DNA of 64,000 nucleotides from Steroidobacteraceae bacterium (GTDB lineage Bacteria > Pseudomonadota > Gammaproteobacteria > Steroidobacterales > Steroidobacteraceae), in NCBI GenBank assembly GCA_019187185.1, contig JABAQU010000009.1, forward strand, positions 62,001 to 126,000, in the 5' to 3' direction. The notes beneath the pieces are model-generated. The model worked only from the letters and a program-made list of their open reading frames with translations, ran no database searches and was not told the DNA's origin. Each line of letters starts with the position of its first letter. The stretch's first letter is position 1. The position numbers and the translations under genes are program-made. Positions 12,001 through 22,425 of this stretch are shown here, piece after piece.

Positions 12001-12567
12001 GAGCGCAAGGAGTATCTCGACCGGCAGTTCGCCGACCTGACCGCCGCGCTCGAAACGCTCGAACAGGCGATGCGCAAGATCGACCGCGAGACGCGCGCGC
12101 GCTTCGAGGACACCTTCGGCCGCATCAATGCGGGGCTGCAGGAGAAGTTTCCGCGCCTCTTCGGCGGTGGCCACGCGTATCTCGAGCTCGTCGGCGACGA
12201 TCCGCTGTCGGCGGGGGTCGCGATCATGGCGCGTCCGCCGGGCAAGCGGAACAGCACGATTTCGCAGCTTTCGGGCGGCGAGAAGGCCCTCACCGCGGTG
12301 GCGCTCGTCTTCTCGATCTTCGACCTGAACCCGGCGCCGTTCTGTCTCCTCGACGAGGTCGACGCGCCGCTCGACGAGCACAACGTCGGGCGCTTCTGCG
12401 ACATCGTGCGCGACATGTCGCAACGCGTGCAGTTCATCTTCATCACGCACAACAAGGTGACGATGGAACTCGCGTCGAGTCTCCTCGGCGTCACGATGAA
12501 CGAGCCCGGCGTATCGCGCCTTGTCGCGGTCGACGTGGACGAGGCGCTGCGTCTCGCGACGGCGTAG
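9064..12567 (+). CDS. smc: Chromosome segregation protein SMC
   Basis: SMC is the ATPase of the bacterial condensin-like complex; its partners ScpA and ScpB are encoded 7 kb downstream. The 1167-residue product has the Walker A motif GPNGCGKS at residues 31-38, two long coiled coils rich in Ala/Arg/Glu, a hinge domain around residues 510-670, the ABC signature LSGGEKALTAVAL (about residue 1069) and the Walker B region FCLLDEVDAPLDEHN. The length is that of a full protein. The genome therefore uses SMC-ScpAB, not MukBEF. zipA follows after 8 nt. Confidence 0.96.
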   Translation: MRLTKIKLAGFKSFVDPTAVSFPNNLTGVVGPNGCGKSNVIDAVRWVMGELSARHLRGDSMTDVIFNGSSARKPVGTAHVELVFDNADGKISGPYASYSEVSLKRQVSRDGTSTYFINGARCRRRDITQLFLGTGLGSRSYAIIEQGMISRVIESKAEDMRAFVEEAAGISRYKERRRETEGRIADTRENLERLQDLRDEVDKQIRHLQRQAATARRYQAMKEDERRLTAEVLALRLRDLDGGVEVHDSAMRECDLAMQAALADQRAAEAAIDRQREFHDEQTTLVSQVQGRYYEVGAEISRTEQTIQHTRELRERRTADLATTRNSLGEVALLIERDAAELAALREEIAALAPQLADAHRAESAAAATLADVEGALAVWQASWEDFNREFGAADQATQVERARIEQLENQFRRLSGQADRLAVERDALIAQESTVQIADLAGRESTARAAADELAAALSTALAHVQQARGHQLQSEMRLETLRAERERLRGEMMSLEALQKAALGRDDGHAGAWLAGSGLAGRGRLAELLTVDNGWERAVETALGDYLEAVCVDDLDDVAGVVETLAGASVTLIEPARASGAGLGGNSLAQHVRGPEALVDLLGRVLTAASLADALAMRGALGADQSVITRQGEWVGRSWLRVSRGVDHHAGVIEREQRLKGVRGEFETADARVREVEGQIATLRAALVAAEQARDSAQARIQSAHREHADVLGQLEAGRARAQESALRRERLESEAADAAREIGVTQDALARARTALDRGLDTLSALDARRPRLEAEREERRDQVAVARERAQAAQLVARDLLIRSESRRSSESGKGVNLARLGEQRAQLDARAAELEQELAGGDEPIRDLAQRLDAALARRLTIEAELAAARRGLEDADAALRQLDERRAAAEQRVDAARAAMDEARLAAQETRVRRESIAEQFAATRFELPAVLAALAADAAVPQWEERLAATRADIERLGQVNLAAIDELKENSERKEYLDRQFADLTAALETLEQAMRKIDRETRARFEDTFGRINAGLQEKFPRLFGGGHAYLELVGDDPLSAGVAIMARPPGKRNSTISQLSGGEKALTAVALVFSIFDLNPAPFCLLDEVDAPLDEHNVGRFCDIVRDMSQRVQFIFITHNKVTMELASSLLGVTMNEPGVSRLVAVDVDEALRLATA

Positions 12568-12575
12568 CGACGGCG

Positions 12576-15463
<2,888 letters not shown>

Positions 15464-15472
15464 AGAGAGGAA

Positions 15473-15544
15473 TGGTGCCGGGTTTTCGGTTATTCGGTTA
15501 TTGGGCGGCCGCCCAATAACCGAATAACCGAAAACCCGGCACCA
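15473..15544. repeat. 72-bp palindromic repeat, copy 2 (perfect)
   Basis: A perfect 72-bp palindrome: 36 bp (tggtgccgggttttcggtta, then ttcggttattgggcgg) followed by its exact reverse complement. It differs from copy 1 (6288-6359) at one arm position and in the central GC stem. It lies between the convergent ligA and the peptidyl-prolyl isomerase gene, the same kind of site as copy 1. Confidence 0.88.
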
Positions 15545-15550
15545 GATCCG

Positions 15551-16381
15551 TCACGGTGTCTTGACCACCTTCGCGGTCTTCATGAGTTCGTCTGCATAGG
15601 CCTTGAACTTCTTGGCCTGCACGATCTGCACGAGGCGATCCTTCACACTGTCGAACGGCGGCGGCTGCACGTCGCGCACGTCGTCGAGGCGGATCACGTG
15701 CCAGCCGTACTGGGTCTGGACGGGCGCCTTCGTGTACTCGCCCTTCTTCAGCGCGACCACCGCTGCCGAGAACGGCGGCACCATGCGGTCGGGCGTGAAC
15801 CAGCCGAGATCGCCACCGTTGTCCTTCGACGAGTCGATCGACTCGCGACGGGCGAGCTGCTCGAAGTTCGCGCCCTTGTCGAGCTGTGCGATCAGCCGCT
15901 TCGCGAAGTCCTCCGTCGCGACGAGGATGTGGCGCGCGTGATATTCCTGCTTCGAGAGTGCATTGACCTGTGTCTCGTACTCCGCGCGCAGCTCCTGCTC
16001 GGTCGGTGTCTTGTCGGCGAGGTACTTCTGCATCATCTCCTGCTGCAGGATGTTGAGACGCGACAGTTCGAGCATCGACGCGGTCTCGGGCTTCGCGGCG
16101 AGTCCGTCCTTCTCGGCCTGCGAGGCGATGAGCTCGGCACGGATCAGGTTGTCGAGGATCTGGCCGCGCTGTTCCTCGGTGAGCTCGGCGCTCTCCTTGC
16201 CGGACACGCCCTTCGCGTACGTGTCGAACAGGCTCTTCGCGATCGCCTTGCCGTCGACGGTGGCGACCGGCTTTGCGTCGGCGCTCGTTGCGGCACCGGC
16301 CGCGGGTGCGTTCGCGCCGGGCTTGCAGGCGACGAGCAGCAGGGCGGCGGCCAGCACCGCGGAAATACGGACTGATTTCAT
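15551..16381 (-). CDS. PpiC-type peptidyl-prolyl isomerase lipoprotein
   Basis: A periplasmic rotamase-type folding factor, probably for outer-membrane or exported proteins. The 276-residue product has a lipoprotein signal with lipobox LVAC (Cys19), an N-terminal SurA-like helical chaperone segment (residues about 40-145) and a parvulin domain (about 150-245) with YHARHILVATEDFA, GGDLGWFTPDRMVPPF and QTQYGWHVIRLDD. This is the architecture of PrsA/PpiD-like or EpsD-like foldases, and which one I cannot say. The start at 16381 has an AT-rich upstream gap of 35 bp to bolA, where a promoter may lie. Confidence 0.88.
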   Translation of the reverse strand: MKSVRISAVLAAALLLVACKPGANAPAAGAATSADAKPVATVDGKAIAKSLFDTYAKGVSGKESAELTEEQRGQILDNLIRAELIASQAEKDGLAAKPETASMLELSRLNILQQEMMQKYLADKTPTEQELRAEYETQVNALSKQEYHARHILVATEDFAKRLIAQLDKGANFEQLARRESIDSSKDNGGDLGWFTPDRMVPPFSAAVVALKKGEYTKAPVQTQYGWHVIRLDDVRDVQPPPFDSVKDRLVQIVQAKKFKAYADELMKTAKVVKTP

Positions 16382-16416
16382 GAGATATCTCGGTAAGTTA
16401 TGAATAAAAACTCAAG

Positions 16417-16698
16417 TCATTCAGAAGTGCCACGCGCGCTGATCGACAGCGCATGTATGTCGCCCCGCGGCAGGGCAGAAACCGCAGCATAGACCAAACG
16501 GTGGCGTTCGAGGGTCGAGCGGCCGTCGAATGCGCGCGCGACGATCGTCACGTGGAAGTGGCCGCCTTCGCGCGCGCCGGGATGGCCGATGTGCCGGTCG
16601 CCGTCGTCGCGGATCTCGAGCGACTCGGGCGCGAGCGCAGCCTCGAGCGCAGCACGCAGGCGCGCGATACGCCCGCTCGACAGGGTTTCGGCCGTCAT
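16417..16698 (-). CDS. bolA: BolA family protein
   Basis: BolA proteins partner monothiol glutaredoxins in iron-sulfur trafficking and affect morphology under stress. The 93-residue product has the family core HIGHPGAREGGHFHVTIVA and the downstream RHRLVYAAV with ALSISA near the end. The helix-turn-helix-like DNA-facing segment is present. Its ATG overlaps the stop of yciB by 4 nt, so the two are translated together. Confidence 0.92.
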   Translation of the reverse strand: MTAETLSSGRIARLRAALEAALAPESLEIRDDGDRHIGHPGAREGGHFHVTIVARAFDGRSTLERHRLVYAAVSALPRGDIHALSISARGTSE

Positions 16699-17237
16699 GG
16701 CGTGCGCGCCCGCTTCAGTATCCACGGCAGCTGCGCGGCGATGAACACGAAGGTGAGGGCGGTGAGCCCGAAGACCTTGAAATTCACCCACGCCTGTTCG
16801 CTCGCACCGCGCGCGACCGCGATGTTCAGCGCGCCGAGCACGACGTAGAACGCCGCCCACACGAGGTTGATCCGCTGCCAGCTCGCGCGCGGCAGGTGCG
16901 CATCGGGACCGAGGGCCGGGGCGAGCAGGCGCTCGACGAGCGGCCGGTCCCCGATCCAGCGGCTCGCGAGGAGGGCGACGCTCACGAGCCAGAAGAACAC
17001 GGTCGGCTTCCACTGGATGAAGCGCTTGTCGTGCAGCAGCAGCGTCGCGGCGCCGAACAGCATCACGAGCGCGGTCGAGATCCAGTGCATCGTCGGGATG
17101 CGCCCGAGCAGCACGCGGTCGGCGACGAGCATCAGCACCATCGCGATCATCAGCGCGCCGGTGGCGACATAGAGGCCCTGCAGCTTGAACGCGACGAGGA
17201 AGACGACGAGCGGCGCGAAATCGAGTAGGTGCTGCAT
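16695..17237 (-). CDS. yciB: Inner-membrane septation protein A family (YciB/IspZ)
   Basis: YciB is a small inner-membrane protein linked to cell-envelope synthesis and division. The 180-residue product has five predicted membrane segments and the typical motifs LLDFAPLVVFLVAFK at the N-terminus and FIQWKPTVFFWL in the middle, with WVNFKVFGLTALTFVF near the end. The ATG at 17237 is divergent from the yciO-like gene with 39 bp between start codons. Its stop overlaps bolA. Confidence 0.92.
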   Translation of the reverse strand: MQHLLDFAPLVVFLVAFKLQGLYVATGALMIAMVLMLVADRVLLGRIPTMHWISTALVMLFGAATLLLHDKRFIQWKPTVFFWLVSVALLASRWIGDRPLVERLLAPALGPDAHLPRASWQRINLVWAAFYVVLGALNIAVARGASEQAWVNFKVFGLTALTFVFIAAQLPWILKRARTP

Positions 17238-17264
17238 GGTCCTGTGGGGGGCGGCGGGGGCCGA

Positions 17265-17270
17265 TATGAT
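17265..17270 (+). promoter_or_regulatory. -10 element six bases before the yciO-like ATG
   Basis: TATGAT (five of six to TATAAT) ends 6 nt before the ATG at 17277. A normal spacing from -10 to the transcription start would put the first base on or next to the A of ATG, which means a leaderless mRNA. No Shine-Dalgarno sequence fits in the remaining six bases. Confidence 0.5.
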
Positions 17271-17276
17271 ACCCGG

Positions 17277-17939
17277 ATGGCCCTGTATTTCGAGTTGCAT
17301 CCCGTCGATCCGCAGCCACGGCTGATCCGCCGCGCGGCCGACGTGGTGCGCGGCGGGGGCCTGATCGCCTATCCCACCGATTCCTGCTACGCGCTCGGCT
17401 GCCACATCGGCGACAAGGACGCGCTCGAGCGCGTGCGGCGCATCCGCGAGGCCGACCGCCACCACCACTTCACGCTGATGTGCCGCGACCTGACCGAGGT
17501 CGGCCGATTCGCGCGCATCGATACCTGGCAGTTCCGGATCCTGAAGGCCGGCACCCCGGGTCCCTACACCTTCCTGATGGCGGCGACGCGCGAGACGCCG
17601 CGGCGGCTGCAGCACGAGAAGCGCCGCACGATCGGCATACGCGTACCGGGCCATGTCGTCCCGCGCCTGCTGCTCGCCGAACTCGACGAGCCGATGATGA
17701 CCTCGACGCTGCTGCTCCCGGGAGACGCGATGCCGCTCACCGACGGGCGCGAGATCGCGGCGCGGCTCGAGCACAAGGTCGACCTCGTGCTCGATACGGG
17801 CCACTGCGGCATCGAGCCGACGACGGTCGTCGACCTGTCGGTGCAGCCGCCGGTGGTGCTGCGCGCGGGCAAGGGCGATCTCGCGCGCCTCGGGCTCGCC
17901 GGCGAGGCGGCGGGCTTGCGCCGTGGCGCTGGGCTATAA
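17277..17939 (+). CDS. YciO/Sua5/YrdC-family protein
   Basis: A member of the YrdC/Sua5 fold, the family that makes threonylcarbamoyl-AMP for the t6A modification of tRNA; the YciO branch has an unclear role. The 220-residue product has the nucleotide-binding signature LIAYPTDSCYALGC, the block PGPYTFLM, and KRRTIGIRVPGHVV. The ATG at 17277 begins the YciO-type N-terminus (ALYFELHP). The true housekeeping tsaC is probably elsewhere. The stop codon overlaps a TATAAT that may serve trpS. Confidence 0.88.
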   Translation: MALYFELHPVDPQPRLIRRAADVVRGGGLIAYPTDSCYALGCHIGDKDALERVRRIREADRHHHFTLMCRDLTEVGRFARIDTWQFRILKAGTPGPYTFLMAATRETPRRLQHEKRRTIGIRVPGHVVPRLLLAELDEPMMTSTLLLPGDAMPLTDGREIAARLEHKVDLVLDTGHCGIEPTTVVDLSVQPPVVLRAGKGDLARLGLAGEAAGLRRGAGL

Positions 17940-17940
17940 T
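17935..17940 (+). promoter_or_regulatory. Possible -10 element of trpS
   Basis: A perfect TATAAT lies across the stop codon of the preceding gene and 100 bp before the trpS ATG. TTGCGC is only 13 bp upstream, too close for a standard -35, so the call is tentative. The stretch 17941-18040 holds no gene and no clear attenuator. Confidence 0.35.
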
Positions 17941-18040
17941 CCCGGGCCATCGGCGCCCATCGCGCCCCATCAGCAAAGATCCACTGCGACGTGCCGAGTC
18001 CCGTGCCGACCCGACCGGAAATTCCATTAGCGGGGCCCGC

Positions 18041-19258
18041 ATGAGCGCCAACGCGCCGGCCGGCCGCGTGCTCTCGGGGATGCGGCCGACGGGGGCCCTG
18101 CACATCGGCAATTATCACGGTGCCCTCGCGAACTGGATCGAACTGCAGTACCAGTACGAATGCTACTTCTTCGTGGCCGACTGGCATGCACTGACGACCG
18201 ACTACGAGGACACGAGCCGCCTGCCGGGACACATCCACGAGATGCTGATCGACTGGCTGGCGGCGGGCATCAATCCCGGCGTCGCGACCGTCTTCGTGCA
18301 ATCGCACGTGCCCGAGCACGCGGAGCTGCACCTGCTGCTGTCAATGATCACGCCGCTCGGCTGGCTCGAGCGCGTGCCGACCTACAAAGACCAGCAGGCG
18401 GAGCTGAAGGAGAAGGACCTCGCGACCTACGGGTTCCTCGGCTATCCGCTGCTGCAATCGGCCGACATCCTGATTTATCGCCCCGCCTACGTGCCGGTCG
18501 GCGAAGACCAGGTGGCGCACGTCGAGATCACGCGCGAGATCGCGCGTCGCTTCAACCACATCTACGGCCGGGAGCCCGACTTCGAGGCGAAGGCCGAGAA
18601 GGCGACGAAGAGCCTCGGCGGGCGGATGGCGACACAGTACCGCCAGCTGCGGCGCGAGTTCCAGCAGGCGGGCAGCCAGGGCGCGCTCGAGAAGGCGCGG
18701 GCGCTCGTGCTCGGCAACAACCGCATCACGGTCGCCGACCGCGAACGTCTCCTCGGATGGCTCGAGGGCGGCGGCGTCGCGGTGCTGCCCGAGCCGCAGG
18801 TGCTGCTCACCAAATCGCCGAAGGTGCCCGGCACCGACGGCCGCAAGATGTCGAAGTCGTACGGCAACACGATCGGGCTGCGCGAAGACCCCGACAGCGT
18901 CGCGAAGAAGCTGAAGACGATGCAGACCGATCCGGCCCGCGTGCGCCGTTCCGACCCGGGCGACCCCGACAAGTGCCCGGTGTTCGACCTGCACCGCATC
19001 TACTCCGACGAGGCGACCCAGGCGTGGGCGGCGCACGGTTGCCGCACGGCGAGCATCGGCTGCCTCGAGTGCAAGAAGCCGCTGATCGACAAGGTGGTCG
19101 AATTCGTCGAGGGCATGCGCCGGCGCGCACAGGAGTTCGAGGACAACCCCGAACTCGTGCAGCGCATTCTCGTCGAGGGCGGCGAGAAGGCGCGCGCGGC
19201 CGCGCGCGACACGATGGACGAAGTGCGTCGCGTGATGCACCTGCGCGGCAAACTGTGA
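18041..19258 (+). CDS. trpS: Tryptophanyl-tRNA synthetase
   Basis: Class I synthetase charging tRNA-Trp. The 405-residue product has HIGN at residues 21-24 and KMSKS at 269-273. It is about 70 residues longer than E. coli TrpS because of an insertion around residues 175-250 (TKSLGGRMATQYRQLRREFQ onward), a form found in several proteobacteria. The ATG at 18041 begins MSANAPAGRVLSGMRPTG, as expected for the first strand. Its stop overlaps the scpA GTG, tying tRNA charging to the condensin subunits. Confidence 0.95.
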   Translation: MSANAPAGRVLSGMRPTGALHIGNYHGALANWIELQYQYECYFFVADWHALTTDYEDTSRLPGHIHEMLIDWLAAGINPGVATVFVQSHVPEHAELHLLLSMITPLGWLERVPTYKDQQAELKEKDLATYGFLGYPLLQSADILIYRPAYVPVGEDQVAHVEITREIARRFNHIYGREPDFEAKAEKATKSLGGRMATQYRQLRREFQQAGSQGALEKARALVLGNNRITVADRERLLGWLEGGGVAVLPEPQVLLTKSPKVPGTDGRKMSKSYGNTIGLREDPDSVAKKLKTMQTDPARVRRSDPGDPDKCPVFDLHRIYSDEATQAWAAHGCRTASIGCLECKKPLIDKVVEFVEGMRRRAQEFEDNPELVQRILVEGGEKARAAARDTMDEVRRVMHLRGKL

Positions 19259-20163
19259 AGCCCGAACTCAAGCTCGTCGTGACCACCGGTCCCGCGGCTG
19301 CGGCGCCGGAACCCGGGCTCGCCCCGCAGCAGTCCGAGATGCCCTTCGCGATGGTGCACGGCGAGGCCGTGACCGAGGTGCCGAAGGACCTGTACATTCC
19401 GCCGCAGGCGCTCGAGGTGTTCCTCGAGGCGTTCGAGGGCCCGCTCGACCTGCTGCTGTATCTCATCCGGCGGCAGAACCTCGACATCCTCGACATACCG
19501 CTCGCCGACATCACGCGCCAGTACATGAACTACATCGAGCTGATGCAGGAGCTGCAGCTCGAGCTCGCGGGCGAATATCTGCTGATGGCGGCGACGCTCG
19601 CGGAGATCAAGTCGCGCATGCTGTTGCCCCGCGCGCACGCCGCCGCCGACGAGGAGGCCGACCCGCGGGCCGATCTCGTGCGGCGCTTGCAGGAATACGA
19701 GCGCTACAAGCGCGCGGCGGAGGGCATCGACGCATTGCCGCGGCTCGAACGCGACGTCTATGCCGCGAGCGCGGATTTCGCCGACCGCAAGGTCGTGCGC
19801 CTGCTGCCGCAGGTCCAGCTGCGGGAGATGCTGATCGCCTTCCAGGAAGTCGTGCAGCGTGCGGCGCTCTTTGCACACCACCACGTGCAACGCGAGCGCC
19901 TGTCGGTACGCGCACGCATGGCCGATATCCTGTCGCGGCTCGCGGGGCCGGGGTTCGTCGAGTTCGGGCAGCTGTTTCGCCCGGAAGAGGGCCGCATGGG
20001 TATCACGGTCACCTTCGTCGCGATCCTCGAGCTCGTGCGCGAGGGACTCATCGATTTCGTCCAGGCCGAGCCGTACGCGCCGCTGCACGTGCGCGCCGCG
20101 CCGCCTGCCCACGATGGCTTGCATCTGGTCGCGGACAACGCGACCGACGAGGCGAACCCATGA
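19255..20163 (+). CDS. scpA: Segregation and condensation protein A
   Basis: ScpA is the kleisin that bridges the SMC heads. The 302-residue product contains the N-terminal kleisin motif FEGPLDLLLYLIRRQNLDIL, the central region EYLLMAATLAEIKSRMLLP and a C-terminal winged helix with VTFVAILELVREGLI. I use the GTG at 19255, which overlaps the trpS stop; the first 40 residues are poorly conserved, so an internal ATG at 19339 is possible. scpB follows with an ATGA overlap. Confidence 0.93.
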   Translation: MKPELKLVVTTGPAAAAPEPGLAPQQSEMPFAMVHGEAVTEVPKDLYIPPQALEVFLEAFEGPLDLLLYLIRRQNLDILDIPLADITRQYMNYIELMQELQLELAGEYLLMAATLAEIKSRMLLPRAHAAADEEADPRADLVRRLQEYERYKRAAEGIDALPRLERDVYAASADFADRKVVRLLPQVQLREMLIAFQEVVQRAALFAHHHVQRERLSVRARMADILSRLAGPGFVEFGQLFRPEEGRMGITVTFVAILELVREGLIDFVQAEPYAPLHVRAAPPAHDGLHLVADNATDEANP

Positions 20164-20858
20164 GCGATACGCAACTGCGTCACATTGTCGAGGCCGCGCT
20201 GCTCGCGGCAGGCCGGCCACTGCCGCTCGCGGACCTCGCGGCGTTGTTCGATGACGGCGATCGCCCGGCGATCGGCGAGCTGCGCGGCGCGCTCGACGAG
20301 CTCGCAGCCGCCTACGCCGGCGGCGCGCTGCAATTGCTCGAGACAGCCGGCGGCTGGCGCGTGCAGGTGCGCGCCGAATATGCCGCGCGCGTCTCCCGCC
20401 TGTGGCCCGAGCGGCCGCAGAAGTACTCGCGTGCGCTGCTCGAGACACTGGCCCTGATCGCCTATCGGCAGCCGATCACGCGCGCCGAGATCGAACTCGT
20501 GCGCGGCGTCGCAGTGAACCCGAACATCGTGCGCACGCTCACGGAACGCAACTGGGTGCGCGTCGTCGGTCACCGTGACGTGCCGGGCCGCCCCGAGCTC
20601 CTCGGTACGACGCGGGAGTTTCTCGACTACTTCGGGTTGAAGAGCCTCGACGAGCTGCCGACCCTCGCGGAGCTGAAGGCGATGCCCGAGCTCAATCCGC
20701 AGCTCGAGTTTCCGGGCGCCACCGAGGCCGTCGCGGTGGAGAGCGCCGACGACGAACTGCCGGAGCCCGACGCGCTCGACGGCGACGACGAGGAACTCGA
20801 GGCGTCTGCGGGCGAGGCCCCGGGGCTGGTCGCCGCGCCGCCCGATCCAGGGCTGTGA
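20160..20858 (+). CDS. scpB: Segregation and condensation protein B
   Basis: ScpB dimers bind ScpA in the SMC complex. The 232-residue product has two winged-helix domains, with RHIVEAALLAAGRPL-like start (here LRHIVEAALLAAGRPL) and the signature ETLALIAYRQPITRAEIE, followed by GRPELLGTTREFLDYFGL. The last 45 residues are acidic (Asp/Glu-rich) and probably disordered. Both ends overlap neighbours by 4 nt (scpA and the RluB homologue). Confidence 0.95.
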   Translation: MSDTQLRHIVEAALLAAGRPLPLADLAALFDDGDRPAIGELRGALDELAAAYAGGALQLLETAGGWRVQVRAEYAARVSRLWPERPQKYSRALLETLALIAYRQPITRAEIELVRGVAVNPNIVRTLTERNWVRVVGHRDVPGRPELLGTTREFLDYFGLKSLDELPTLAELKAMPELNPQLEFPGATEAVAVESADDELPEPDALDGDDEELEASAGEAPGLVAAPPDPGL

Positions 20859-21739
20859 ACGCCCCGCCCGGCGAGCGCCTGCAGAAGATGCTCGCGAGCC
20901 AGGGCCTCGCCTCGCGTCGCGAGGCCGAGGCCTGGATCCGCGCCGGACGCCTCACCGTGAACGGACAGGTCGCGACGCTTGGGCTTCGCGTCGGGGTGCG
21001 CGACGACGTGCGTCTCGACGGTCGACCGATCCGGCGGCGCACAGCGGCGGGTGGCGCCAGCGTGTTTCTCGCGCACCGCTCGCCCGGGGAATCGCTGCAG
21101 ACGCCGGACGAATCCGGGCACGCATCACTGCTCGCGCGGATGCCGAAGCGTGCGGGCCGGCGGTTCATCGCCGTGAGCCCGATGCCGCGCGTCGACGGCG
21201 GCCTCGAGCTGTTCTCGTCCGACGGCGCGCTCGCGCTGCGACTGCAGCGCGCGGCGCGTCGCGTCGACGTCGACTTCCGCGTGCGTCTCCACGGTGAGCT
21301 GCCCGCCGAGCGGCTCGCGCAACTGCTCGCCGGCGAAATCGACAGTGGTGAGCGCCTGACGGTGCTCGGCTGCGAGGCCGCGGGCGGCGAGGGCAGCAAT
21401 CGCTGGTACGCGCTCGCGACGCGGGGCGCGAGCGGCAAGTCTGTCCGGCAACTGTTCGAACGCCAGGGCGCCACCGTGAGCCGGGTACTGCGTGTGCGCT
21501 TCGGCACCCTCGTACTCGATCCGCTGCTGCCGCGCGGGCGCTCCCGCGCGCTGACCGACAGCGAACTCGCCGCATTGCTCGATGCCGCGGAACCGGTGGC
21601 GGGGACGCCGGTGCCACGGTCCGAGCCGCCCGCGCCTACGAAACGGTCCCGCGCGCCGCGGCCGGCGCCTGTGCGTCCACGGTCGCGCCCGTCGTCCCGC
21701 GGCCGCCCGGCCCGAGGAGGCACAGGTACGCCGCGGTGA
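20855..21739 (+). CDS. RluB/RsuA-family pseudouridine synthase homologue lacking the catalytic Asp
   Basis: By position (scpA-scpB-rluB) and fold this is RluB, which modifies 23S rRNA U2605. The S4 domain is normal (RLQKMLASQGLASRREAEAW). The synthase domain aligns without gaps around the active site, but the invariant GRLD reads SPMP: IAVGRLDINTCGLLLFT of active enzymes corresponds to IAVSPMPRVDGGLELFS, so the nucleophilic Asp is Pro111. The preceding NKPxG-type loop is also changed (HRSPGES). Later conserved parts are kept (EGSNRWYALA, VLRVRFG). The frame is intact and 294 residues long, ending in a basic Pro/Arg tail. It may be an RNA-binding protein without catalysis. Its last 104 bp overlap the convergent yciK. 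Confidence 0.85.
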   Translation: MNAPPGERLQKMLASQGLASRREAEAWIRAGRLTVNGQVATLGLRVGVRDDVRLDGRPIRRRTAAGGASVFLAHRSPGESLQTPDESGHASLLARMPKRAGRRFIAVSPMPRVDGGLELFSSDGALALRLQRAARRVDVDFRVRLHGELPAERLAQLLAGEIDSGERLTVLGCEAAGGEGSNRWYALATRGASGKSVRQLFERQGATVSRVLRVRFGTLVLDPLLPRGRSRALTDSELAALLDAAEPVAGTPVPRSEPPAPTKRSRAPRPAPVRPRSRPSSRGRPARGGTGTPR

Positions 21740-22424
21740 TCGCCTCGGGTGGCGGTACTGCTTCGGGCATTTCCGCCGGGTAGGCCGCGCGCCGCATCGC
21801 GGTGCGGGTGCCGCCGGGATTGATCGCATTGACCCGCACCGACGTCGTGCCGGAGAGCTCGTCGGCGAGCACCTGCACCAGCCCCTCGATCGCGAACTTC
21901 GACACCGCGTAGGCGCCCCAGTACGCGCGGCCGCGCCGGCCGACGCCGCTCGAGGTGAACAGCACGCTCGCATCGGGCGCGGCGCGCAGCAGCGGCAGCA
22001 TCACCTGCGTCAGCGCAAAGGCCGCCGTGACATTCACGTGCATGACGCGCGTCCAGAGCGGTACGTCGTAGTGCTCGATCGGCGAGAGATCACCGAGGAG
22101 GCCGGCATTGTGCAGCAGCCCGTCGAGGCGGCCGTAGCGCGTGCCGATCCCCGCAGCGATGGCGTCGAATTCCTTCGCGGTGGCCTTCTCGAGATCGAGC
22201 GGCGCGATCACGGGCTCGGCGCCGCCCGCCGCGACGATCTCGTCGTAAACCCGCTCGAGCTTCGCGACTGTGCGGCCGAGCAGTACCACTTCCGCGCCGT
22301 GGGTCGCGCAGGCGAGCGCAACGGCTCGGCCTATGCCGCTCCCGGCACCTGTGATCGCGATGAGGCGACCTGCGAGTTCACCGGGTGCGGCACGGTACAG
22401 GCGAGGTTCGATCGTGGAAGTCAT
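21636..22424 (-). CDS. yciK: YciK-family short-chain dehydrogenase/reductase
   Basis: An NAD(P)-dependent oxidoreductase of unknown substrate, often encoded next to mupP in pseudomonads. The 262-residue product has the cofactor motif TGAGSGIGRA, the NAG motif, the catalytic Ser in FTSSGVG and YxxxK in YWGAYAVSK, then the PGGTRT loop. It is the last gene of the six-gene minus-strand operon; its ATG lies 1 nt after the upstream stop. Its 3' end runs 104 bp into the RluB homologue on the other strand. Confidence 0.9.
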   Translation of the reverse strand: MTSTIEPRLYRAAPGELAGRLIAITGAGSGIGRAVALACATHGAEVVLLGRTVAKLERVYDEIVAAGGAEPVIAPLDLEKATAKEFDAIAAGIGTRYGRLDGLLHNAGLLGDLSPIEHYDVPLWTRVMHVNVTAAFALTQVMLPLLRAAPDASVLFTSSGVGRRGRAYWGAYAVSKFAIEGLVQVLADELSGTTSVRVNAINPGGTRTAMRRAAYPAEMPEAVPPPEAITAAYLCLLGPGGRGTTGATVDAQAPAAARGTVS

Positions 22425-22425
22425 G

